Below are positions 1 through 12,500 of a DNA stretch of 64,000 nt, piece by piece. The translations under genes and the position numbers were made by a program. The stretch's first letter is position 1, and each line of letters starts with the position of its first letter. The stretch lies in assembly GCA_022818135.1 (NCBI GenBank), contig JAFMSR010000009.1, positions 26,527,036 through 26,591,035 on the forward strand, written 5' to 3'. Below the pieces are notes generated by a model, which saw only the letters and a program-made list of their open reading frames with translations, searched no databases and was not told the DNA's origin. Source of the stretch: Saxidomus purpurata. Its lineage: Eukaryota > Mollusca > Bivalvia > Venerida > Veneridae.

Positions 1-690
1 AGATTAATATCATATGCAAACTATTCAACTAACATTTGATAATACTTTTACATGTCAGCAATGTTAAGAGCAGCTCTCAGCGCACCATATAGGTTGAGTC
101 GACCAAAGTCTGTAATTACTAAATCTAAATATATTTATAAGAATGGAAATATAGTATGATTCTCTCGTTCATTATTTGCAACATGATACTGAAAATATTT
201 GCACAATTTAAAAATAGAAAAAAGTGTTAAAATTAACATGTAGTTTTATTTACCCTTTTCTGAAGAGTCGCTCGTTTGAGTATAACTTAGATCCAGTCGC
301 AGTCTCTTTCGATCCAGAATTAACGCAAGTTTTTGCTTTAAATATCCATTACTTTTTTCCTTTTAATTTTTACATAGATTTATTCCATTGGTCACTACCT
401 AAATCCACTGAAATTGACACAATTTTTATAAAGTTTTGGCGCATCAATATAAGCCGCAATGTGGCGATAAATCCGTTGCAAATGCAATATAATGATTAAC
501 ATCTAGTTGACAACCTATATATATTTCCTTTACTATGTATAAACTAACACAATATTAGAAAATATAAAATCTTAGATGAATAATAATGAACTTTACTCTG
601 TCAAAAATCTAACTCAACTGATTTTCATTCACTAGCAATGAGAGTATATATATATTTACTATGTAGTACAACTCGTATCGGGAAACACCC
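1..690. other. AT-rich non-coding stretch
   Basis: No gene, RNA or repeat is recognised here. A 91-codon open frame starting near 224 has no recognisable domain and the low complexity expected of chance ORFs in AT-rich DNA. Confidence 0.5.
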
Positions 691-767
691 TACGTCATAG
701 CAAGCGAGGAATTACGTCACTCCACATACAATCTCTTAAAAGCATAAGTAACAATCTTTTTGATTGG
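691..767 (+). promoter_or_regulatory. possible promoter with two CRE-like sites and an inverted CCAAT box
   Basis: TACGTCA occurs at 691-697 and again at 713-719, and ATTGG (reverse of CCAAT) lies at 763-767. This clustering within 80 bp sits 130-210 bp ahead of the small ORF at 901. CRE/ATF and CCAAT sites are common in animal promoters, but such short motifs also arise by chance. Promoter function is inference. Confidence 0.25.
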
Positions 768-900
768 ATGGGCAACCAGATTCTAAAATTAACCGATAGA
801 GTTTGTTGGAGCGAGAACGCGTCAAAGTGCGAATGTCTGCGGATTACGATAGTCGAGAGACTGACGCACTAGTTTAGCACATCGATTCTAAAGATAGATC

Positions 901-1056
901 ATGGAAGCAGAGAATAAGCGCATAATAAAAGAAGAGAAAATATCGGTATTGGAATATTTAGGTCGCATTAACGAGAAAGAAGTTGGATCAATATTCGTTG
1001 GGGGTGTGCTAAAGGATTATGATTGTGGAAGAAGCGTGAAATGTGAAAAGGAATGA
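901..1056 (+). CDS. small ORF of 51 codons, function unknown
   Basis: This ATG-to-TGA frame encodes a 51-residue charged peptide that begins MEAENKRIIKEEK and contains VGSIFVGGVLKDYDCG. I do not recognise the sequence and see no signal peptide or membrane segment. It sits in a locally less AT-rich patch. A CRE/CCAAT-like cluster lies upstream at 691-767 and an AATAAA polyadenylation hexamer lies downstream at 1281-1286, so a compact single-exon transcript is imaginable. It could equally be a chance ORF in a non-coding RNA or a terminal piece of a gene outside the window. No homology was tested, and confidence is low. Confidence 0.2.
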   Translation: MEAENKRIIKEEKISVLEYLGRINEKEVGSIFVGGVLKDYDCGRSVKCEKE

Positions 1057-1280
1057 CTTGGATATTATTTCTTCGTTTTAGTAAAAAACTGAGTTGTGGG
1101 AGTATGAAAATCCTGTAAATGCCAGTCGATTCTGACCACGATTCTGTTATTAAAAGCCGTTGTCACGATAATGAGCAGGACTTTGTAGAAAGGCGTGTTT
1201 GAAAATGCTGCAGCTGTAACTGTATCTTCAACTCGTAAAAGTTATTCTTGTAAATTTGTTTTTATGTTCTGTCTAATGTA

Positions 1281-1286
1281 AATAAA
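1281..1286 (+). terminator. AATAAA polyadenylation hexamer
   Basis: This canonical hexamer lies 225 bp after the stop codon of the 51-codon ORF. It is meaningful only if that ORF is transcribed; AATAAA is frequent by chance in DNA this AT-rich. Confidence 0.2.
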
Positions 1287-1937
1287 GAAAAATCACAATT
1301 ATTTTGCTGTTCTCCTTCATTTTATTATCATTTAAGTAACTTATTTTGAATAAAACTGAAAGTACACACGTGAACCGAATAAGGTCACGAGATGAAAGGG
1401 GCTGCACTAATAAGTGCAATAAGATAGAATATAATGTGTAAATGCAGATTTCTGTACATTTGTGTATTTTATTTGGCATTAAAGTCAAGTATTTTGAATT
1501 TATTTTAAATAAAGGTCGTTGTCATTCTTTCTTACAACAAAATGAGAGCTGTTTGATTTATGTTATTTCCTGGTAAGGTGTAAGAATGTCTGACGTAAAA
1601 CACATTGTCACATTAATTCATCGCCCAAGGTAATTTGCCTTAGGCTCTGAACAGACTAGATACATAACATCGTACCAGAACCTGTTAAATTTAACGAAAA
1701 TATAGACACAAAAATTGTTTGAAGGACAACCTTCCCAGATAGAACTACTGCATAGCATTTTATTCGGTAGATATTTATTCAAAGGTAGTTTACTTTTCTT
1801 TAACAAATTACTTTAATTTGTACTAATTGATTAATGCTAATTTATCTATTCTCGATTGCGAAATAAGTTCATTCAACTTTGATTAATCGCTCTCGGGACT
1901 CACTCCTGATGGAATCAACCTCGGAGAGAGAGTGAAA

Positions 1938-1993
1938 GGGGGGGGGGGGGGGGGGGGGGGTGTCAGAGAGAGAGAGAGAGACAGAGATAGAGG
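1938..1993 (+). repeat. poly-G (23 nt) followed by GA-rich microsatellite
   Basis: An uninterrupted run of 23 G (1938-1960) is followed by (GA)n and a further run of seven G. The G runs could form G-quadruplex structure and are prone to length errors in sequencing. Confidence 0.9.
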
Positions 1994-4900
1994 GGGGGTC
2001 AATGTTGAATTATCTGTGTATTGATTGGATGGGGACAAATGTTCAACGTTCAGATACAATACATCTATACACCATGTTTTTCATCTCTTGGTATTAAACT
2101 AGACTGAACAAAATGGTTTTGAAAAAAAGCTCAGATTCTCCAATTTAATTTGTTTCCGCAAAACCATGCAATAGAATAGAGGTGTATAGTGGAATTGTAT
2201 AGTAGAGTCTAAGTTAAAGAAACAAGTGCGATTTCCTAAGGTATTAGATATATTAAATATATATATAACTCTAGTTCCTTTCTTTGTAAAAGTGTTTACT
2301 TGTGCGATTAAACATAATGATAGGTTAAGAAACTCTTGTCCTTATCATAATTATCACATACACGAAAATCAGAATCTCTTTGCATACTTTGATTATTCTC
2401 CATAGACTTTGGCCGGATGGAATAACAGAACAAATGACATCAGCAGCAAAAAATACGACAAAAACAACCCACAGAAATGGCGAAAGTGTTTGAAAACAAA
2501 TAGCAATACTCAACATTTCGAAAAGATAATAACACATTAGGTCGACTATATGGCTAGATTTTATTTCAAGTACTAGTAAATCATTATCTTTAAAGCCTTT
2601 ATAATATAATTGCAAGGCTTCACATTATCCGACGGTAGATTAAATTTTAAAGAAGGCATGTTTTTTACAGCAATGATATTTTAATATCAAGGGACTATAC
2701 TCCCTGGAAATTTCTGCATGCTGGGACATGACGGTGCAGACAAGATATAAAACCACCCGATCCTCCATTTGCATCTTGTATCTTGTCAACTGAAACGGAA
2801 ACTACATATTTCATGACAAATATCATGTTATGATATATTTATTTCTACTTTATATTTTATGATTATACTTCAACAGAAATCGTGATATTGCAGTCAAAGA
2901 GTTATCATTTCGAAGTGAAATTTGTATTTCCTGCTTATTATTTGCTGAATGAATTTATTTATGCATTGTTCTTCAGCTGATAAAACTGTTTGAAATAATA
3001 CAAAAATAAACATTGGATCAGCAGCAATTAAATATTTTTATATTTTATTTGACCACATACCTAAGAATAACACAAAGCAACCAAAGCAGTTCTTGACATG
3101 GTGCAAATAAATCATATATGACTGTAAAACTGTCTGTCACTCTCATCTCCATACCTGAAAGACAATACACCTGGCCCCGTGCTTATAACGTCTCATGCTC
3201 AGCAAGAAATCATGCTCAAGAAATATAAAACAAAGAAACAAAGACAAGTTATATTCATTCACCAATACGGGTTTAATTTAAAGCTACATAGCTCAAGATC
3301 AGAGATTCTGATCATTGTTAGGGAACACGACTTTGTAAAAAGGTATAACTTTACTTTACTTCAAATTACTTGTGTATGATTTCGTACTGGGCATGTGCTC
3401 AAGAAACTTTTATAAGCACGTGGCCAGGATCTTCCTACATTTTGCCGAAAGGAGAAAAGGCTGATTTTCTGAACACAGGATCTCGTAGTTTGTAAATGTA
3501 TTGCCAACTTGAACAGTTTTATGTTTGTTTTGTATTCCGTTAAAACTCCTATGCCGCTCCGCTGAAAGTCTGTGAAACTGAAATATTTAAGAAGTTTTAG
3601 CATTTTCCTAAAAGCCTTTTTGAAGTGCACACTGTATCAAGATTGAAGATAAAGAGCTATATATCTTGAACCTGTGTTAATAAGTGCTGTGTTCTTTGTT
3701 TATCGAATACATCTGAATTCATCCTCTAAATGAACACAGTTATTCAGTATGTTGCCTCTGAAAACATGTAATTTAAAGTAATACATATGTATAGAGACAA
3801 CTTTGCAAATATGTAAGAATTCAAAATCTGCCTTATACATTTTCAAATTACTTAAGATTTTCTTCTACTTTGCCTTCTTAAAATCCTTATGATTAATCGT
3901 ATATGTTTTAAGACAAGAGCATTCAAAAAGTGTTCAGACGTAGATTTTTGTTGGAAGAAATAGTTATATATAGCACACAAAAGACAGTATCATAATTATA
4001 GCAAAGGCGACCTCAATAAAGTTGATACATGTATGAACCCTTTTTGAAAAGAAAACTTGTTCAAAATCAAAGTAACAACATGGAATTTTAAATTATTATA
4101 ATTAAATTTCATCTTTGTTCTCATTGTTGTTTAGTACGTTAAACTGGCCGTTGTCTTTGAAAATAACCTAATCAGACTTGAAATTATTATTAAAAGTCTA
4201 AATTTAGTCAAACTATAGAAAAAAGTAAAATTCTTGTATTTAAAATTTATGACTATTATTTTAATACCAACAAAAATGCGATACTTGACGTCATTTTAGA
4301 ACTTGCTACCTATGTTCTGTTGACACGGTTTATCGTATACATATCTTTGTATGCAATGTAAATGCGTTCTTGATCGTAAGTCCAGTAGATGGCATACTCA
4401 CATATAACTGTGCATGAAAATGATAAGTGAAAAGACACATATATTTATACTAGATACATAAGAAAATATAAAAACTTAGAGTGCTTTCGACATTTGTAAC
4501 TGTATACTCGTACCATGTGTCTATTTCAACCAAAAGAAAACACTGCCCCGTGAAAAAATCCCAAAACTAAATTTGGAATCATATGCCCGTTGTCCAACAA
4601 CTGTTTAAATGACATATATAATTATAACTATTGTGTTCGATAAATATAATTTTAACTATTGTGTTCGATACGACCTATTAATGAATGCCAATGAATGATA
4701 AGTGATGTGATTTATACAAGCTGAAAAATAATTAGAATGCAGGGTGACGCCCTTCACAGAGATTTTAAAGTTCGCGTTTTGAAAATGTAGAAATACCGAA
4801 AACACTGCGGAAAGATGCAATTGCTTGATTTGCACACTGTCGCAGGATTCATTCCGTCTTCGGACGTTGCAGCCTCTTTATGAAGATCAGACAAGCGTTT

Positions 4901-6189
4901 CTACATGATACAATCCTAAACTGTCCCAGTATCCGTTCGATATTTTGCAACGTACTGCTTTTTTATTTCCAATACTGATAACTGGTCGTGACTGGTTATT
5001 TTTGGTAAAGCCGTTTTCTATTACCTCAAAAAGATACCATATTCAGCTTGTATCGATCTAGGTTGGATGACTTTGAAAGGAATGACGAATTAATTTCTGG
5101 AAATAAGCAGTTCTAGGTCGGTATTACACAAAGAAGCATTACTTTTCTCTTTTTTTTCAAACATGGACGTAAAATTGAAGTTGAACCTAATATAATTGTA
5201 TACAGTGATTACTGATTAGTAATAGTTTATAGTCACAGAAGATTTTAAAAAAAACAACAGATTTCCAAAACCAACAGGGTACATGTCAGCACACTACTTC
5301 CTTTGTTAAAAATTTACAAATACAAAAATAAGGAAATAAAGCGAATAAGAAAACATGGAGAGAGTTTTAAATAAGCTTGAAGCTTTCTACTCGATCCTAA
5401 ATGTCTATCATAAATGTGACATATTGTACATGCAAATTATTGAAAAAAATATTGTTTAAACCAACACTTGCTTGTTTAAAATTTAACTATATTTTATTTT
5501 GATAAACATATGCATTCTCAAAAAGATATACAACAAAACAGAAAAAAAACACACAAATGGGTTTGGAAACAAGTTATTAAAACTTAGAAAAAACGACCCT
5601 TCCCGATAACGTTTACCTTATATATGACATTTACTAATATTCAAAAACGTTTTTACAAGAAGTGGAAATGGTACAAATGCATTAAATATCAACCTTTGCC
5701 TTTACCAGTATTCGTAAATTCTGTTGGTTTTATCAAAACTAACGAAGAAATGAAGTAGAATTAGCTTTAGAACCATTCTTTAAATAGTTTATATAATACT
5801 TCGTTATTTCTCACCTGTCAGCTATTTTATAGTCATATAAATACATATATTTCCCTTCCACTTCTAATCACCAGGGTCTTTTACAACAGCTGTCTTGCTA
5901 TTCCAACAGACATGTAGATCTAAGATTCGATTTGTTTCCATAGTGTTTACAGCTTTAACGTGAGAAGAAAATAACAGGGGACAATTAGCATTAACCAAAA
6001 AGAAGCAGGATAGTATACTCATATTTGAATGAAGTAAATTAAAAGTACTCAATACTGAACGGTATGTCTTAGTCAAATACCTGTACCTACAAGTTATCAC
6101 ATTGCCATTGGATTTTCGGCTTTTCAGTCACGCTAAGGTGACGAAAGAAATGTAACTTCTTAGAGATATAAAATTTATAGTATAGCAGC
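1994..6189. other. non-coding DNA without recognised genes
   Basis: All open frames are short (under 100 codons) and lack recognisable domains or flanking splice structure. The only repeat noted is a 28-bp duplicated unit at 4616-4671. Confidence 0.5.
4616..4671 (+). repeat. two tandem copies of a 28-bp unit
   Basis: ATATAATTATAACTATTGTG and the bases after it recur 28 bp later with few differences. This is a simple local duplication. Confidence 0.7.
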
Positions 6190-6501
6190 AATCAGTTTAA
6201 TATTTATCAACATGTCGATGAAATTCCAAATGCGTTTGAACAATTCAAAACTTTACAAAAAAATGTTACTCATTCTTTGAAATGAATTAGCTTGCGTTCA
6301 CAAAAAGGAAAGATAATCAGCGAGCATCTTTGTGAGCACTGAGGTAATCAGTTTAATATTTATCAACATGTCGATGAAATTCCAAATGCGTTTGAACAAT
6401 TCAAAACTTTACAAAAAAATGTTACTCATTCTTTGAAATGAATTAGCTTGCGTTCACAAAAAGGAAAGATAATCAGCGAGCATCTTTGTGAGCACTGAGG
6501 T
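6190..6501 (+). repeat. perfect tandem duplication, 2 x 156 bp
   Basis: The block 6190-6345 is repeated without any mismatch that I can see at 6346-6501. Exact identity in otherwise diverged non-coding DNA implies a very recent duplication or an assembly artefact. Neither copy encodes anything recognisable. Confidence 0.95.
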
Positions 6502-9500
6502 ACGAGTCCCATTCAATTCATTTCAGCACTACATTCACTGACAAATAATGTTTTCAAAATATCAAGCCCTCTGATATATCTGGGCTTAATTAAGTTCCGT
6601 GCTTACAATTTTGTACCAGATTGTATCAAATCTTTATGACAAATATGTGACCAAGTAATTATGTTACCAAGTTTTCTGTAAACGTTTAAGATGACATGTT
6701 TAAGCGTATCTCTTTCAGATGCAACAGGGATGAAGTATTTCGTGCTGAAACTGGTTTAAGCATAAAAAAATTTATAATCATTTATAATCAAGGGCATGGT
6801 CTGTTTAAATGCAAAAATTACCTTATTCTAGGAAACTCAGATTGGAAACTTTGTTATGGTTTCGACGAAAATGTTGAAAACTTAGACATGATAAATGTGT
6901 GAATAGGGGATTTAGTATTTTTGCAACAGAAGAGATTCCGGATGATGCTAAAATGATAAAGAAAGCTGTTGAAAATCCTAAGTACATCTTCAGAGACATT
7001 ATAGGCGAAACATGTTTTTATACGATCGTCTAGTCGCTAAAGCAATTTGATAAATGTAACTTTACCTTTGACAAGAAGAAATGATTGCCTGAAAGAAAAG
7101 CCAGAAAGATTGAATTAGCATGAAAAATGACACTAAAGCTTTATTTAGAGTATCAATCCAGTGAATATGTGTGACATTCGGCGGACATTCGGTGGACAAA
7201 GGTTATTATAATAAACAATGACAATAAACGGAACATCAATCTGAAAAGATTAGACACTGTAGTAAACTATTACGTATAATATAAACAATAGCAACACTTT
7301 GTATATGTTAAAACTACGTTGAATTGTCTATCATTTTTGTTTTTCAACGAGGCAATGCATATGCAAGTAGTTTGCTTTGAAATGACTCTAAACTAAATCT
7401 GTGTACATATGTGTGAATGAGTTCAAAAGGGTGTTACACCTGTAAATATTTAAAGCAATGCCCAGGCAAATAATCCTACTTTCCCGTCTTTAGCCCTTTG
7501 TTGCCTTCGTTGTATTTATATATCTTTTTCTGTGAAATAAAGTCAGTTTAGAATCAAATATTATCCTTAAAGCGTTGTTCATTAATTGTCTAATAAACAA
7601 CTCTTTGCCGTCCAGCTGCTTAATGATAAGCCACTCGTAATTTGTTGTCTTGGCTTTATCTTTAATATTTCTATCAGGATTATCTAATTCTAAAGTATAA
7701 ATTACTGACATAAGAAATCTTATTTGTGTCTGCATCCAAATATAGGTCCGTTTAAAACGGTAGGAAAATAACATTCAGGACATTAACAATGAATTGAGAA
7801 TATTCGTCTCATGTTTGAGATAATGATTGCTATGTTTAAATATAGGTTGGTTTGATAAGAAATTTGTTACGTTGCAAATTATTGTCATATTTCGATCTAT
7901 GGTTTAATAAAAAGACCCCTTCCACCATCCGAAGCTTTAAACAAAATTTAGACGTTTGTTTCTTTAATGAATTGTATTAGGAGATTTAGAGTTCCCTCTT
8001 ATATCTGCATTTGAATTAGTGATGTTAATGCACAAGTGTTGGCGGAATTCAAAACCTACATATCTGTTATGAAACATAATGCATCTTTCCTGTTTTAAAA
8101 TCATGAAAAAAGGTATGCTTCATATGATGAATATTTATTTACGTGTTTTAGTACAGTTTTCACCACACCCCAATTTTAAGCATACTGTACAGTAAAGGTT
8201 TTGCAAATTAAGACATTTAAATTGATTCAAAAAAGTAGTTTGTCATTACACGAGTGCAATAAGTTAGTTGAGCGATACATCTGTCCAAGACGACAGATAG
8301 TAAATGATGAAAAAACATGGGTTAATGGTGGAGGTCGTGTCATCAAAAATAGGCAATGACACTTTTGTTTACTCTTTTTAAGCGATGAGACATTATATAA
8401 TTGGTTTACACCAACATACAGATGAATAAAACTTGTAGCCGTTTAGTTCTCATGAAACAAAACATTTATTCAGACAACAAAAAATTACAGTTGCAAAAAG
8501 AGTCAAATTCATTATGAGTTATGAAGAAAAGTTGTATTTTGTTGAAAGTTGCTCTGGGTCAAGAAAAAAGCGAATTCAAAAAACGTGAGCAATAGTGATT
8601 GGTTACTTGTATAAGGAAGAGGCAAAAGTTCCTTTATATGTTTAGTATCTCCATGGGAATATTCTGTTAGTGGATTAAGGCTGTATATAAATGAGATATT
8701 ATAGAAAATAAAATACGCAGGTATGCGTCAAACTATGTGATCATATTTTACATATAACTCTGTAAAAAATACTGACGTTTCTTTTGGTATAGAAATGAGC
8801 CCTTTTAATTGTTAATGTTAACAATCAGACCTTACCCATACCTCTTAATCTCTTCCCTTATCTTATCACCGATCTTTGTAATATTCTAAGTTACTTTCAT
8901 TAAGACTTCACCACTTGCACGGAAGACATGTACACACAAAACGTTACTGCAAAGGCAGTACAAAAAAATAACGCAAACATTCAAATGTATATTTTGTTTA
9001 ATTTTAAAAAGATCCTTTTAAAAACGTTTTTCTGTTAGCAGTGAGTACTGTAGAATGTTAGGTGAAGTTTGCAAGGACCCCCCCAATCAGTTTGTTAGAT
9101 GAATATGAGTACCATTAAAAATATGGTGGTTACTTTGCTGAATGCCTTTTCTCAATAACACAGATAAACTGGATTCCCTTCTCAAAACCTCTTTTGCAAA
9201 ATTCAATATCTAGTGCAAGTAACGAAATCCAATAGTCTATTTTTAGCGCATCTATACGATATAGTTGCGTAGATATCACTGCTTGTTCAAATTAAGACGC
9301 AGGTGTGGCTAGTGCGAACAGTTCTGGAGCGTCCTCCTAAGAATTTACTAACTTTATTAGCATTCCGAGGTACAGTGACGACATCACGATTCTTCTTCCC
9401 TCATAGTATGACACTTTCCTTCTACGCTTGATTTTAACTAATTAGATGACATCATATCAAAGATTACAACAGCAGTTTTCACACATTTCCTAAAATGACG

Positions 9501-12500
9501 TTGCAAGTCCTGTAAAAGTCGTCATCATGTTATTCGAAGCGATAGCTGTAAGACATTGTTAAAATTTCTCTATATTGTTTTAAAGTTTTTTTTTCTTTTT
9601 ATTTGTTATATTTAGAAAGTACAATGCATTTAAAAGTTTACATTCTAAGTAAGTTCTTTATAGTCTCGAAAACAGATAAAACAAAAACAAATAATGCTGC
9701 TCATGATTTCAAATGAAATAGACTTCTGGCTGCAATACATGTACAATGTCTGACATGGTGGTCAAGAATATAGCCTTATGTACGTCAACATTAAACATAG
9801 AATACCGCATCTCTTCAGAAAAATGTATATGTGCTGCAAGAATGCGTAGATAAAAGCATACTCATGGTATATTTTCCAAAGATTTTTGACTTACACGTTG
9901 GATGTCTTTATTTTCCATATTAACTATTGAAAGTTTCGACGAAGTTATCATGCTAATGGAAACAAAAGACTAAAAGCACGAACAAGATACAAACTCTGAA
10001 ACTTCAACTGATCATTAAAAAGTTAGTCTTTGGCCATCTAGTATGTCCACAATATGTCCGCAATATGTCCATATCATTGCTCATGTTTCATAGCAGCTTT
10101 AGTTGTAAATGACAGTATATGAACTGATGAAAAACGTTCGAAAAGCATAAATAGTTCATACGATTAAATATTAAAAAAAAAACAAATACACCGTACGACA
10201 CCAAATGTCTCTAACTGATCTTCTTTTTCAGGTTTTAATTGGTTGTAGTGTGGAGTCAATGCTAAATGTTGTTATTTTTAGTAATGAATGTTAATGAATC
10301 GAAAACCAATGAAATTTACATTAACTGTTATGCTCTGGATTATTTTTTATAAACTATCACTAATTTCATTGTATATACAAGACATGTTTAAATTCTCTAA
10401 AATACGTGTATTGTTTGAAATGTCAGTGTATAACCAAAAAGCTTCCAATTACACCTTCTAAGAATTAGAAGAGATGTTTTCTAGATACAACTTTTCTGCA
10501 GACTACTTACTTAAATATTTTCATGTTAAAAACAATTAATACGTGTTTAAATGTCTTAAGGTGTAATGTTTGTAAGGGATGGTCATATGTAAATAAGCTT
10601 ATATGGTTTTGAGATAATTTTGCTGGTCAGAAATTTTGAACATAAGTTTAATATGATGTAATGGACAGTATAAATGATTCGAACATAAACAGAGTTATTC
10701 ATACTTCTACGCAACATTATATGTGTCGTTAATCCAAGAATAAACAATGCTTGTCTTTTCTTTAACTTACGAAGCATAGCTTGTCTTCCCCGTATATGTT
10801 TTTATTCTTGTCGTAGAAACAATTGCGTAGGAAATATTTTCATTTCTCAATATGTCGAATAAAAAGATCGCTAGACAGAGGTTGGTGTTAATATATATTT
10901 GTAAGAATAAAAACAAAGATGGGAACGCTTCTATAGCTTTATTGCCACTTAAGCTTGCTTCAAAGCATTGATAATGAAGACGACAAGCACACGTAAAAAG
11001 ATATGTTTTGTTTCACTAATATCTGATCAAATTGTTTTATTATTATACTGCTAAATGTTGTTTGTGACATTTTACCTTGTTCAATAATGAAGCCACAAAC
11101 ATGTGCGGGGGAGACATATGTTTTCATGTGTTATAAATCTCTTCTATTAACTTCTATAGGAATTGTCCAATATTTAGAACAAACAAGTTTAAAATGTAGC
11201 TATCAGATTAAATATCAGCATTTAAATATCAAATAAGTAAACAAAAATATTTTATTTAGTTTATTCTTAGTTACATTGCAATTTTTGTCAACCGCCTGTT
11301 TGAACAAACACATGTTTCAAGGCTAATTCTTCCGGCGTGATTATTACTCCCCCTTCTGCTTCACTTGTTTACATTCTATTTTCAGTGTCAGATTCTAGTA
11401 ATCTATTCAGAGTCATCACAAATGACAGAACATTATTGGATTTTCTCGTATCTTATATGGTGTATTACGTGGTTCCTGATGCTGTGATGTCAATCCACTG
11501 TGATGTAATAGCAGCTTTCTCTCTCACGGCAATCGATAGAGTCTGTCAATGGAGACCGGTGAAACATCTGAAGCAATTAGATGTCCATATAAAGAGATAA
11601 AATCGGATGAAAAATAGTGGGTGTAATATCTGGAAGTCATGTGGATACAACGGTTGTTTATTTACTTAAGATTATATGTTTTTTTCGTCTGTATAATTAG
11701 AGCCTAGAGTTTAGTGACAGAAAATTATCTATAAATTGCAACAGATGATAAAATCAGATTTGTCGCTGAATATAGATTGAGCATACCGTTTATAGAACTG
11801 GAAAAACTATTTGTAGGTGGGTAAAATAAGAGTTAATGGCCACGTTAAACCGACGGGTGCTTAATGACAACAAGGACGACATAAAAGGCACTTGGTTACT
11901 CTTTGTAAACAAGTTTCAGAAAAGTTACAGTCTCTATACAGATTTTAAAGTCCCATTGTCACGTTGGATTTAACACGACCACTATGACATATTAGCAAGA
12001 AAAGTGTCTTACCGGCCAAATTTACCATACTGTTTACCAAAAAAATCCAAACTTTATTTTTTTAAGTTGAAAGTTTATGTAAAAGATTTTTTCAATGATA
12101 TTACAAAGAGTTAGAAACGCTTTCTGACAACACTTTGTTTTGTAACTAAACAACTTAAAGGCGAAGTAGAAGCATACATTGACATTGTTTAAGAGTAAAT
12201 AGAACGAGGTTCCACCATTGTTCTATTACTAAATTCCATATTCTTCATATCAGTTTCAAAGCGATCGTCGGAAAATAAGAGATTTTTTGGTAAGTCGGAA
12301 TGCAATATGCAATGTATTAAGGGATAGATCTTTAATTTGGCAAATTAAAAAGAATATAAAAGAACACATGTACCAGATAATACATATTGACATTTATGTT
12401 GTTTCGAACGCTTACCTAATCTCCTCTTAAAACATTTTTATCAGACGAAGAAGGTACGTCTCGTATAGAAACCTAGTTCACATAAAGCAGTTACACCGAA

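Noticed and set aside
6696..7080. Possible exon with CNRDEVFRAETGLSIKKF and later PDDAKMIKKAVENPKYIF
   Set aside because: The pieces lie in different frames, are broken by stops, lack paired splice sites and match no family I know.
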